Source of the DNA: an uncultured Oscillospiraceae bacterium
GTDB lineage: Bacteria; Bacillota; Clostridia; Oscillospirales; Oscillospiraceae
Assembly: GCA_934567115.1 (NCBI GenBank)
Contig: CAKTJA010000017.1
Location: 1-14,707 of the forward strand
Length of the DNA: 14,707 nt
Reading direction: 5' to 3'
The notes beneath the pieces are model-generated. The model did no database searches, was not told the origin of the DNA, and saw nothing but the letters and a program-made list of their open reading frames with translations. The position numbers and the translations under genes were made by a program. Shown one piece after another: positions 1-6,746 of the stretch (within the stretch, counting starts at the first letter, position 1; each line of letters starts with the position of its first letter).

Positions 1-782
1 GAGCTCGTCTTGTTGACGTGCTGTCCGCCCGCGCCCGAGGAGCGGTAGACCTGCATCTCGATATCCTCGGGGCGGATGTCCACCTCGATATCGTTGGGAA
101 GCTCGGGCATGACCTCCAGCGCGGCGAAGCTCGTCTGTCTGCGGGCGTTCGCGTCGAACGGGGACACGCGCACAAGGCGGTGTACGCCGTTTTCGCTTTT
201 AAGATAGCCGTAGGCATTTTCGCCCCGGACCATAACGGTCGCGCTTTTGATGCCGGCCTCCTCGCCGTCGATATAGTCCATCATCTCAAACTCGAAGCCG
301 TGCTTCGCGCACCACTGCATATACATGCGGTAAAGCATCTGCGCCCAGTCCTGCGCCTCGGTCCCGCCCGCGCCGGCGTGGAAGGTCAGAATGGCGTTGC
401 AGCCGTCGTATTCGCCGGAGAGCAGCGTGGTCAGCCGGACCTCCTCCGTCCGCTTTTCCAGCTCGGCGTAGCCTTCCTCCAGCTCGGGCAGGAGGCTTGC
501 GTCGTCCATCTCGCTGCCCATGTCGATCAGCGCAAGCAGATCGTCGCGCGTGCTCACCAGCTTTTCAAAGCGGCGGACCCGGTTTTGAAGCTGCCTTGTG
601 CGCATCTGGTTGGCCTGTGAACGTTCCACATCGTTCCAGAAGCCCTCCTCGTGCGCCTCGGCCTCAAGCCGCTCGATCTCGTGCCGGGCGCCCTCGATAT
701 CCAGTGCTTTTTCAATATTCTCAAAGGTGCGGCCCATCGCCAGCAGCTTCTGCTTATAGGAATCATATTCGATAACAGCCAT
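1..782 (-). CDS. prfB: Peptide chain release factor 2 (RF2), 3' end outside window
   Basis: RF2 recognises UGA and UAA stop codons and triggers peptide release on the ribosome. The visible 260 codons carry both class I hallmarks: the RF2-type stop-recognition tripeptide SPF at residues 207-209 (RF1 would have PxT) and the catalytic GGQ at 252-254, followed by HVNKTS at the window edge. E. coli RF2 has these at almost the same residues. About 110 C-terminal residues are missing beyond base 1. The start at 782 has a good purine-rich Shine-Dalgarno (AGGAGAGG) 4-5 bases upstream and lies about 30 bases below a strong promoter. The frame is open from ATG to the edge. The usual internal UGA with a slippery CUU at about codon 25 is absent; that region reads KALDIEGARHEI without a break, so the classical autoregulatory +1 frameshift is missing. 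Identity is certain from the motifs. Confidence 0.96.
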   Translation of the reverse strand, partial: MAVIEYDSYKQKLLAMGRTFENIEKALDIEGARHEIERLEAEAHEEGFWNDVERSQANQMRTRQLQNRVRRFEKLVSTRDDLLALIDMGSEMDDASLLPELEEGYAELEKRTEEVRLTTLLSGEYDGCNAILTFHAGAGGTEAQDWAQMLYRMYMQWCAKHGFEFEMMDYIDGEEAGIKSATVMVRGENAYGYLKSENGVHRLVRVSPFDANARRQTSFAALEVMPELPNDIEVDIRPEDIEMQVYRSSGAGGQHVNKTS

Positions 783-818
783 AATACCTCTCCTCTTCCT
801 CACTGCATGATCCGCGAA

Positions 819-847
819 ATTATATCATGGGAAAATAAAAAATGCAA
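819..847 (-). promoter_or_regulatory. Sigma-A promoter of prfB
   Basis: Read on the minus strand, TTGCAT (842-847) and TATAAT (819-824) are separated by exactly 17 bases. Transcription would begin near 812, giving a leader of about 30 bases with the Shine-Dalgarno of prfB near its end. Confidence 0.75.
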
Positions 848-898
848 GGAAATTCCCCCGGCGGAGAGAACAGCCCACATTTTTTCCCGATACGAACG

Positions 899-938
899 GG
901 ACGCGGCGGAGAAAACCGGCCGTTTCCCCGCCGCGTCC
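899..938. repeat. Long GC-rich inverted repeat between the chemoreceptor gene and prfB
   Basis: GGACGCGGCGG (899-909) and its perfect complement CCGCCGCGTCC (928-938) can form a hairpin. The stem extends inward through one wobble pair and one bulged base to an AAAC/GTTT pair. It lies in the 251-bp gap downstream of the chemoreceptor stop and upstream of the prfB promoter on the same strand. It may end the chemoreceptor transcript, but no U-rich tract follows it on either strand, so a standard intrinsic terminator is not shown. I see no gene in 783-1033. Confidence 0.5.
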
Positions 939-1033
939 GCGCGGCAGCATATTCATTTTGGCGCGCGCCGCGAAGCCGAACGGGGAAAGGGCGGCGGCTC
1001 CGCATCCGAAGTCCCGGCCGCAGGGCGCTTCGC

Positions 1034-2374
1034 TTACTTGGACAGACTGAGCGCGCGGAGCTGATGCACCTGATCGGTAAGCTCCTGGACGGTCCCGGAG
1101 CTGAGCTGCGCCGCAGACGAGGTGGACTGCACGACGCACGACACCTGAGACAGCTCCTGATTCATGTCGTCAAAGTGCGTGAGCTGGGCGGCGGACATGT
1201 CGGAGATTTGGAAAGCCTGTTCCTTCACCTCCGCCACGCTGCTCCTGATGCGCTCGAGCGCATTGGAGGTCTCGTCCGCGATGGACACGCCGCGCTTGAC
1301 CGCGTCGCGGCAGTCGTTCAGCACGCGGATCGTAGCGTTGGCGGCCTGTGCGCTGTTGCTGGCCAGACGGCGCACCTCGTCCGCCACCACCGCAAAGCCC
1401 TTGCCGGCGGTCCCCGCCCGCGCGGATTCCACGGCGGCGTTCAGCGCGAGAATGTTGGTCTGGAAAGCGATGTCGTCAATGGATTTGATGATGGTCTCGA
1501 TCGCCTGCATGCGGTTCTCGATCTCGCGGATCGCCGTCAGAAGCTCCGTCATGTGCTCGCTCCCCGCGCCGACGTGAAGATACATGGTCTCGGAATTCTC
1601 ACGGACCTGCTGCGCGTAGCCGGAGGTCTCGCGGACATGCTGGCAGACCTCGTTGACCGAGCTGCTCAGATGCTCCATGGAGCTGGCCTGTTCCGTCGCG
1701 CCCGAGGCCAGAGACTCGGACTGGCGGGAGAGATGCTCCGCCTCCGCCGCGACCTGATCGGCGACCTTTCCGATCTCCACAAGAAGATTCTTCTGAGAGT
1801 CGAGCACGGCCTCCGTCTGAAGCTCCTTGCGGTTAAGCTCCTCAAGCAGATGCTCCGTCTCGGCCTGCTTGGCGGAGGACTCGTTGAAGTACTTGCACCC
1901 GGTCTTCACCGTGGACAGGACCAGCACATAGGCGAAAAGAACGGCGACCAGCAGCTCACCCAGAATGATGCCGCTTGCGATCAGCTGACCGGCCCTGACG
2001 CTGAGATATATGCACTCAACGATAAAAAGGGCGATGCCTGAGAAAAAGCTGGATCGGACGACCCCTGGCTCAAAATACAGCGCGGACAGAGCGCCCAGCG
2101 CGATGAACAGAGGAATGGCCGGCTCATAATGACCGGAGATGCACTGCGTAACGAACACGGTGAGGTTTGCGCCGACGAGCAGATAGCGCGACAGGAATTT
2201 CACGTTTGACTCGTTGGTCAGAAGCAGGGGAGGCAGGGATACCGCAAGCCCCATCAGCAGAAGGAGGATCATGAAATTGAATTTTGCGCTTGCAACATAG
2301 AACAGCGCGAACACGCAGATAACGGCGCCTATGATCTTGGCGCACAGTTTTGTCAGAGATACCTGATTGACCAT
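1034..2374 (-). CDS. Methyl-accepting chemotaxis-type receptor with six N-terminal TM helices
   Basis: 446 residues. The C-terminal half is a classic chemoreceptor signalling domain. Residues 299-338 form the conserved hairpin tip that binds CheA and CheW (IDDIAFQTNILALNAAVESA, then AGTAGKGFAVVADEVRRLA), flanked by long heptad-rich helices from about 165 to the end. The N-terminal part is almost wholly hydrophobic, with six likely membrane helices near 10-29, 32-52, 60-79, 85-101, 108-126 and 130-155 and only short loops. There is no extracytoplasmic ligand domain and no recognisable HAMP domain. The input is therefore likely sensed in or near the membrane, or through the coiled coil; this is inference. 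Start 2374 has a G-rich GGGGGGAAA Shine-Dalgarno 9 bases upstream. No clear sigma-A or sigma-28 promoter was seen. No other chemotaxis or flagellar gene is in the window, so the pathway it serves is unknown. Confidence 0.92.
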   Translation of the reverse strand: MVNQVSLTKLCAKIIGAVICVFALFYVASAKFNFMILLLLMGLAVSLPPLLLTNESNVKFLSRYLLVGANLTVFVTQCISGHYEPAIPLFIALGALSALYFEPGVVRSSFFSGIALFIVECIYLSVRAGQLIASGIILGELLVAVLFAYVLVLSTVKTGCKYFNESSAKQAETEHLLEELNRKELQTEAVLDSQKNLLVEIGKVADQVAAEAEHLSRQSESLASGATEQASSMEHLSSSVNEVCQHVRETSGYAQQVRENSETMYLHVGAGSEHMTELLTAIREIENRMQAIETIIKSIDDIAFQTNILALNAAVESARAGTAGKGFAVVADEVRRLASNSAQAANATIRVLNDCRDAVKRGVSIADETSNALERIRSSVAEVKEQAFQISDMSAAQLTHFDDMNQELSQVSCVVQSTSSAAQLSSGTVQELTDQVHQLRALSLSK

Positions 2375-2532
2375 GGAAACTTTCCCCCCATTTAAATATA
2401 ATGATTACTTTACCACATTTGGTTCAGGAAGGAAAGTCCCACAGCACAAAAATTTTACACGATTTACCGCCGAGCGGAAAAAATTTTTCTGTGCGGCGCC
2501 CTTCTCCGTGCAACTTTTCGCCGCATGATGCG

Positions 2533-2538
2533 TATACT
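2533..2538 (+). promoter_or_regulatory. Possible -10 element of the small gene at 2573
   Basis: TATACT lies 34 bases upstream of the GTG start of the small reading frame. The only -35-like sequence is GTGCAA (2508-2513) at a poor 19-bp spacing, so this is a weak call. The rest of 2375-2530, upstream of the chemoreceptor gene, shows AT-rich stretches but no feature I can name. Confidence 0.25.
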
Positions 2539-2572
2539 GGCCGGGTGAGCAAATTCGGAGGGGGTGGAACGC

Positions 2573-2650
2573 GTGAGAGAATGGCAGATATTCTGCGGCG
2601 ATGTGGACGATATGATTTTCATCGACGACTGGAAAATCAGCGACCGCTGA
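2573..2650 (+). CDS. Possible small protein of 25 residues, unknown function
   Basis: A GTG-initiated frame of 25 codons plus TGA. The peptide begins VREWQIFCGD and ends DDWKISDR; it is acidic, with two Trp and one Cys. A G-rich Shine-Dalgarno (GGAGG at 2557-2561, within GGAGGGGGTGG) precedes the start by about 11 bases, a TATACT lies further upstream, and a strong hairpin terminator begins 13 bases after the stop. This promoter, ribosome site, frame and terminator order fits an independent tiny gene. I do not recognise the peptide. It could instead be a gene remnant or chance: 25 codons is short, the -35 is poor, and the terminator also serves convergent mnmA. An overlapping frame from ATG 2581 runs through the terminator into the antisense of mnmA and is a less likely product. 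Confidence 0.4.
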   Translation: MREWQIFCGDVDDMIFIDDWKISDR

Positions 2651-2662
2651 CGAAAAGGAAAA

Positions 2663-2710
2663 GCTCCGTGCGCTTCGGAAAAGAGGCGCGGACGGAGCGT
2701 TTTCGTTTTT
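2663..2710. terminator. Bidirectional intrinsic terminator between the small gene and mnmA
   Basis: GCTCCGT (2663-2669) pairs with ACGGAGC (2692-2698). After a two-base bulge, GCGC pairs with GCGC to extend the stem. The plus strand continues GTTTTCGTTTTT. The minus strand, leaving mnmA, continues into TTTTCCTTTTCG. Both directions therefore have a U-rich tail. Confidence 0.75.
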
Positions 2711-2727
2711 ATGGGGACGGCGGCGCG

Positions 2728-3795
2728 CTACAGCGCGCGGTCGATCGTGCCGCCGCCGGCGACGGCCTCGCCAAGATAGAAGACGACGGCTTGTCCCGCC
2801 GTGACGGCGCGCTGTGGCTCGTCAAAGTCCACGCGCACCGAGCCGTCCTCAAGCGGCGTGACGGTCGCCGCGCCCTCGCGCTGGGAGTAACGCGTTTTCG
2901 CGGTGACGCGCAGGGCGGAGGCTGGCGGGGAGACGATCCAGTTGACGCGAGAGGCGGTCAGCGAGCGGGAAAACAGCTGCGCATCGTCGCCGAGAAGGAC
3001 CGTGTTGCTCTCCGCGTCCTTGGAGAGCACGTAGAGCGGACGGTCCGCGCTGACGCCGAGGCCCTTGCGCTGGCCCGTCGTATAGGCGACAAGGCCGCGG
3101 TGACGGCCGAGGACGTTTCCGGAGGAATCGACGAAATCCCCGGCCTCGCTCTCCACCCCGCCGTATTCCCGCAGGAAGCGCACGTAGTCCCCGTCCGGAA
3201 CGAAGCAGATGTCCTGCGAGTCCGGCTTTTTTGCGTTGTGCAGACCGTGCTTCTCCGCAAGGGCGCGGACCTCCGCCTTGCTGTATTCCCCCACGGGGAG
3301 CAGCAGGTGCGAGAGCTGACGCTGCGTCATCTGATAGAGCACATAGCTCTGGTCCTTGCGCGTGTCCGCGCCGCGCAGAAGAAGCCGGCGGCCGGAGGCG
3401 GCGTCAAAGCCCGTGCGGGCGTAGTGCCCGGTGGCGATGCAGTCGAAGCCGTGCGCGCACGCCCAGTCCAGCAGCGCGCCGAACTTCAGCTCCCGGTTGC
3501 AGTCGAGACAGGGGTTGGGCGTCCGCCCGGCGCAGTATTCCCGGACGAAGCGGTCCATGACCTCGCGGCGGAAGATATCGCAGAAATCAAGCACGAGATG
3601 CTCTATGCCGAGCTGCGCCGCCACGCGGGCGGCCTCGTCGATATCGTCCGCGCTGCCGCAGACGCCGGGGCGGTCCTTATAATGATGCAGGCGGAGCGTG
3701 ACGCCGGTCACGTCGCAGCCCTGCTCACGCAGCAGCAGCGCGCACACGGCGCTGTCCACGCCGCCGGACATTCCGACCAGAACCTTCTTTGCCAT
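2728..3795 (-). CDS. mnmA: tRNA-specific 2-thiouridylase MnmA
   Basis: MnmA adenylates and thiolates U34 of tRNAs for Lys, Glu and Gln, making the s2U part of the modified wobble base; the sulfur arrives as a cysteine persulfide. The 355-residue product is of normal family length. Visible motifs are the ATP-binding PP-loop SGGVDS (10-15), PNPCLDCN with catalytic Cys96, the GHYAR segment (123-127), RKDQSYVL (146-153), and SQDICF with the second catalytic cysteine, Cys197. These match E. coli Cys102 and Cys199. The start lies 12 bases below the stop of the upstream kinase-like gene. Its Shine-Dalgarno (GAGGAAA) overlaps that stop codon, so the two genes are very likely co-transcribed and perhaps translationally coupled. 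It ends at the bidirectional terminator. No sulfur-donor desulfurase is in the window. Confidence 0.97.
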   Translation of the reverse strand: MAKKVLVGMSGGVDSAVCALLLREQGCDVTGVTLRLHHYKDRPGVCGSADDIDEAARVAAQLGIEHLVLDFCDIFRREVMDRFVREYCAGRTPNPCLDCNRELKFGALLDWACAHGFDCIATGHYARTGFDAASGRRLLLRGADTRKDQSYVLYQMTQRQLSHLLLPVGEYSKAEVRALAEKHGLHNAKKPDSQDICFVPDGDYVRFLREYGGVESEAGDFVDSSGNVLGRHRGLVAYTTGQRKGLGVSADRPLYVLSKDAESNTVLLGDDAQLFSRSLTASRVNWIVSPPASALRVTAKTRYSQREGAATVTPLEDGSVRVDFDEPQRAVTAGQAVVFYLGEAVAGGGTIDRAL

Positions 3796-3807
3796 CGCGC
3801 AATTTCC

Positions 3808-4632
3808 TCAATCCAGATATTTCTGCAAAAACGCGCTGTTCGGCAGCGCGTCCGACAGTTCCATCAATACGTGGTTAAAGCCGCCGGCGTAGTCGAACAG
3901 AATGTCGTTCAGCTCCGCCTCGGTCGAGCGGACGTTCGGCAGAGACATGGTGAACGTCGCCCCGGCGCCCTCGACGGATTCCGCCACGAGCATGCCGCCG
4001 TGACCCTGCGCGATGCGCCGGCACAGCGGAAGACCAAGCCCCAGACCGTGGGGCAGAGGATCGAAGCGGTCCGTTTCAAGATAATGCTCGAAAATATGCT
4101 CCAGCCGGTCGGACGGGATGCCGCAGCCGGTGTCGGCGACAGAGATCTGCACGAAGCGCTCGCCGCATTTGACGTGCATCGTGACCGTTCCGCCCGTGGG
4201 CGTGAACTTCAGCGCGTTGGACAAAAGGTTCAGCAGCGCGCGCTCGAGCATCCGCGCGTTGACCGCGATCACCTTATCCGCGCGGTCGGCGGAAAAGACC
4301 AGCGACACGCCGCGCAGTGAAAAAAGCGACTCGGTCTGCTCGCAGAGCGAACGGCACAGGCCGATCACGTTATCGTTATGAAGGGAGAACCGCCCCTCCT
4401 GCGCAAGCTCGCCCGCGGCGGAGAGGTTCCCGGTCAGCCGCATGATCTGCTGACAGCTCATGGTGAGGATCGCCGCGTTTTTGTCCAGCACAGGGTCCGC
4501 CTCCCGCACGTCGGCGGGCGCGATGCGGTTGGCGGCGGCGCAGACGCTTGCCATGGAGGATCGGATCTGCGCGGCCACGTTCGGCAGGACCCTTGTGATA
4601 AGCTCGATATCCTTTTCGCTGATCGGTTTCAT
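3808..4632 (-). CDS. Histidine-kinase-like ATPase lacking the phosphoacceptor histidine
   Basis: 274 residues with a complete GHKL ATPase domain in the C-terminal half: N box (LLNLLSNALKF), G1 box (VADTGCGIP), F-like box (HIFEHYL), G2 box (GLGLGLPLCRRI) and G3-like GAGATF. The N-terminal helix occupies the place of a HisKA dimerisation domain. Its motif, normally N-x-S-H-E-L-R-T-P-L, reads NVAAQIRSSM (18-27), so the phosphoacceptor His is Ala21, the next Glu is Gln, and the Pro is Ser. There are no membrane helices, sensor domain or receiver domain, and no response regulator nearby. It may bind ATP and act as a scaffold or partner for another protein rather than as a normal kinase; that is inference. 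Start 4632 is chosen because AAGGAGG lies 8 bases upstream; the frame stays open to 4986, but that extension overlaps gap and its promoter. It is first in an operon with mnmA. Confidence 0.85.
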   Translation of the reverse strand: MKPISEKDIELITRVLPNVAAQIRSSMASVCAAANRIAPADVREADPVLDKNAAILTMSCQQIMRLTGNLSAAGELAQEGRFSLHNDNVIGLCRSLCEQTESLFSLRGVSLVFSADRADKVIAVNARMLERALLNLLSNALKFTPTGGTVTMHVKCGERFVQISVADTGCGIPSDRLEHIFEHYLETDRFDPLPHGLGLGLPLCRRIAQGHGGMLVAESVEGAGATFTMSLPNVRSTEAELNDILFDYAGGFNHVLMELSDALPNSAFLQKYLD

Positions 4633-4723
4633 AAATCGCGCCTCCTTCGGGAATGCTGTAGTTACTGCGGTGATCCTATCCTTTGCAGAGCGGCGCGGTT
4701 TTCCGCATGGCAATAACTTCCAC

Positions 4724-4741
4724 AGTGCTATAGTGCTATAG
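4724..4741. repeat. Tandem 8-bp repeat AGTGCTAT (two full copies plus AG)
   Basis: AGTGCTAT occurs at 4724-4731 and 4732-4739, followed by AG. The second copy forms one arm of the inverted repeat at 4734-4750. The repeat sits just inside the probable start of the kinase-mnmA transcript, which suggests a protein-binding site; this is inference. Confidence 0.6.
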
Positions 4742-4750
4742 AGCATAGCA
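4734..4750. promoter_or_regulatory. Candidate operator over the kinase-mnmA promoter
   Basis: Perfect inverted repeat TGCTAT-agagc-ATAGCA (6-bp arms, 5-bp centre). It covers the proposed -10 of the minus-strand promoter (4742-4747). Its geometry is typical of a dimeric repressor site, but the regulator is unknown. Confidence 0.35.
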
Positions 4751-4770
4751 AAGTTTTGCCGAAAAAACAA
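4742..4770 (-). promoter_or_regulatory. Probable promoter of the kinase-mnmA operon
   Basis: On the minus strand, TTGTTT (4765-4770) and TATGCT (4742-4747) are 17 bases apart. Both are imperfect matches, but the spacing is ideal and this is the best candidate in the 256-bp divergent region. The leader would be about 100 bases. Confidence 0.4.
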
Positions 4771-4786
4771 GCGTTTTATCGAAAGG

Positions 4787-4807
4787 AAAAAATTTTTGAA
4801 AAAACTC
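4787..4807 (+). promoter_or_regulatory. A/T-tract UP-like element upstream of the gap promoter
   Basis: AAAAAATTTTTGAAAAAAC lies directly upstream of the -35 of gap. Further A or T tracts near 4762, 4774, 4813 and 4820 recur at roughly helical spacing. Such sequence contacts the RNA polymerase alpha subunit or bends DNA and fits a highly expressed glycolytic gene. The call rests on composition and position only. Confidence 0.5.
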
Positions 4808-4836
4808 TTGCATTTTAACAAAAAAGTGGTTATAAT
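4808..4836 (+). promoter_or_regulatory. Strong sigma-A promoter of gap
   Basis: TTGCAT (4808-4813), a 17-base spacer, and a consensus TATAAT (4831-4836). Transcription should start near 4843, giving a leader of about 46 bases. Confidence 0.85.
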
Positions 4837-4838
4837 TC

Positions 4839-4857
4839 CAAATGTGCCATACATTTG
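4839..4857. promoter_or_regulatory. Candidate operator at the gap transcription start
   Basis: Perfect inverted repeat CAAATGT-gccat-ACATTTG, with 7-bp arms around a 5-bp centre. It begins 3 bases after the -10 and so covers the expected start point. A bound protein there would block initiation; alternatively it forms a small hairpin at the 5' end of the mRNA. I do not recognise it as the site of a known regulator; it does not match the Rex consensus I know. Confidence 0.4.
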
Positions 4858-4870
4858 ATATATTCCATAA

Positions 4871-5911
<1,041 letters not shown>

Positions 5912-5938
5912 GCCGCGAAGGACAACAGCAAATCAAAG

Positions 5939-5964
5939 GGAAGGACGCCGAAAGGCGTCCTTCC
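5939..5964 (+). terminator. Hairpin terminator after gap
   Basis: GGAAGGACGCC and GGCGTCCTTCC form a perfect 11-bp stem closed by a GAAA tetraloop, 27 bases after the gap stop codon. The tail (TCGGTGTATTG) is poor in U, so termination may be incomplete or need a factor; the hairpin could also protect the mRNA 3' end. Confidence 0.6.
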
Positions 5965-6007
5965 TCGGTGTATTGAGCGGCCGGCGGGTCCCGTGATGAT
6001 CGGGGAG

Positions 6008-6034
6008 ATATGCCCCGCCCCGGCCGCGGCATAT
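6008..6034. repeat. Inverted repeat upstream of the DUF2461 gene
   Basis: ATATGCC (6008-6014) and GGCATAT (6028-6034) flank a GC-rich centre, 19 bases above the ribosome site of the next gene. It could be an operator or a second hairpin stopping gap read-through. No convincing promoter was seen in 5965-6068. Confidence 0.3.
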
Positions 6035-6068
6035 GGAAGACCATCCGCTTACGGAGGAGATGTAACTG

Positions 6069-6740
6069 ATGTTTCAAGGGTTTTCACAGCAGGCGATCGA
6101 CTTTCTCTGGGGGATCCGCCTGAACAATGAACGGACATGGTTCCTTGCGCACAAGCAGGAGTTTCTGGACTTTGTGGACGCGCCGATGCGCGCGCTGGGC
6201 GAGCAGGTCTTTTCCGGCCTTGCCGACGCGCTTCCGAAGCGGAGCCTGCGGCTGCACGTCTGCCGCATCTATCGCGACGCGCGGCGGCTGCACGGACGGG
6301 GACCGTATAAGGATCACCTGTGGTTCACCGTCGAGCGTCCGCATGAGCGCTTCGAGAGCGTGCCCGCGCTTTACTTTGAGCTTGCTCCGGACAGCTACAG
6401 CTACGGCTGCGGCTTCTGGGACGCGGGCGCGCCCGCGATGGCGTGTCTCCGCGCGAGGATCGAAAACGATCCCAAGACTCTGGAAACGCTTGCGCGGCGG
6501 CTGAACCGGTCGAGATTTACGCTCAGGGGCGAGATGTTCAAGCGGCCGAAGGGCGATGTGGGCGCGCTGCTTAATCCGTGGTACAACCGGAAAAACATTG
6601 TGATCGGGTACGACGACAATCCGGAGGGCGTTCTGTTCACGCCGCAGCTGGCGGATGAGGTGCTCGACGGCTTCCGCTTTCTGGCCCCGTACTATAGCTA
6701 TCTGGACACGCTCTCCGGCGACGCTCCGGCGGACCGGTGA
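6069..6740 (+). CDS. DUF2461 domain protein, function unknown
   Basis: 223 residues, the usual length for this family (TIGR02453). Family marks are the N-terminal FxGFSxxAIDFLxxxRxNNxRTWFxAHK segment (2-29), then RIYRDARR (66-73) and GPYKDHLWF (78-86), which correspond to the conserved RIyRDxRFsxDKxPYKxh block, and a C-terminal helix-rich half. There is no signal peptide or membrane segment, so it is probably cytoplasmic. No biochemical role is established for the family as far as I know. GGAGGAGA lies 8 bases upstream of the ATG. It follows gap by 157 bases and converges on the GH18 gene with only 6 bases between the stop codons. No partner in the window suggests a function. Confidence 0.88.
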   Translation: MFQGFSQQAIDFLWGIRLNNERTWFLAHKQEFLDFVDAPMRALGEQVFSGLADALPKRSLRLHVCRIYRDARRLHGRGPYKDHLWFTVERPHERFESVPALYFELAPDSYSYGCGFWDAGAPAMACLRARIENDPKTLETLARRLNRSRFTLRGEMFKRPKGDVGALLNPWYNRKNIVIGYDDNPEGVLFTPQLADEVLDGFRFLAPYYSYLDTLSGDAPADR

Positions 6741-6746
6741 CGGCGG

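Noticed and set aside
842..2041. A 399-codon plus-strand frame opposite the chemoreceptor gene.
   Set aside because: The opposite strand encodes an unmistakable chemoreceptor signalling domain; this frame shows no family motif and no ribosome site.
2401..4320. A 639-codon open frame on the plus strand.
   Set aside because: It is antisense to mnmA and the kinase-like gene, has an Arg/Ala-rich low-information translation with no motif, and crosses the terminator at 2663-2710. It is a product of GC-rich codon bias.
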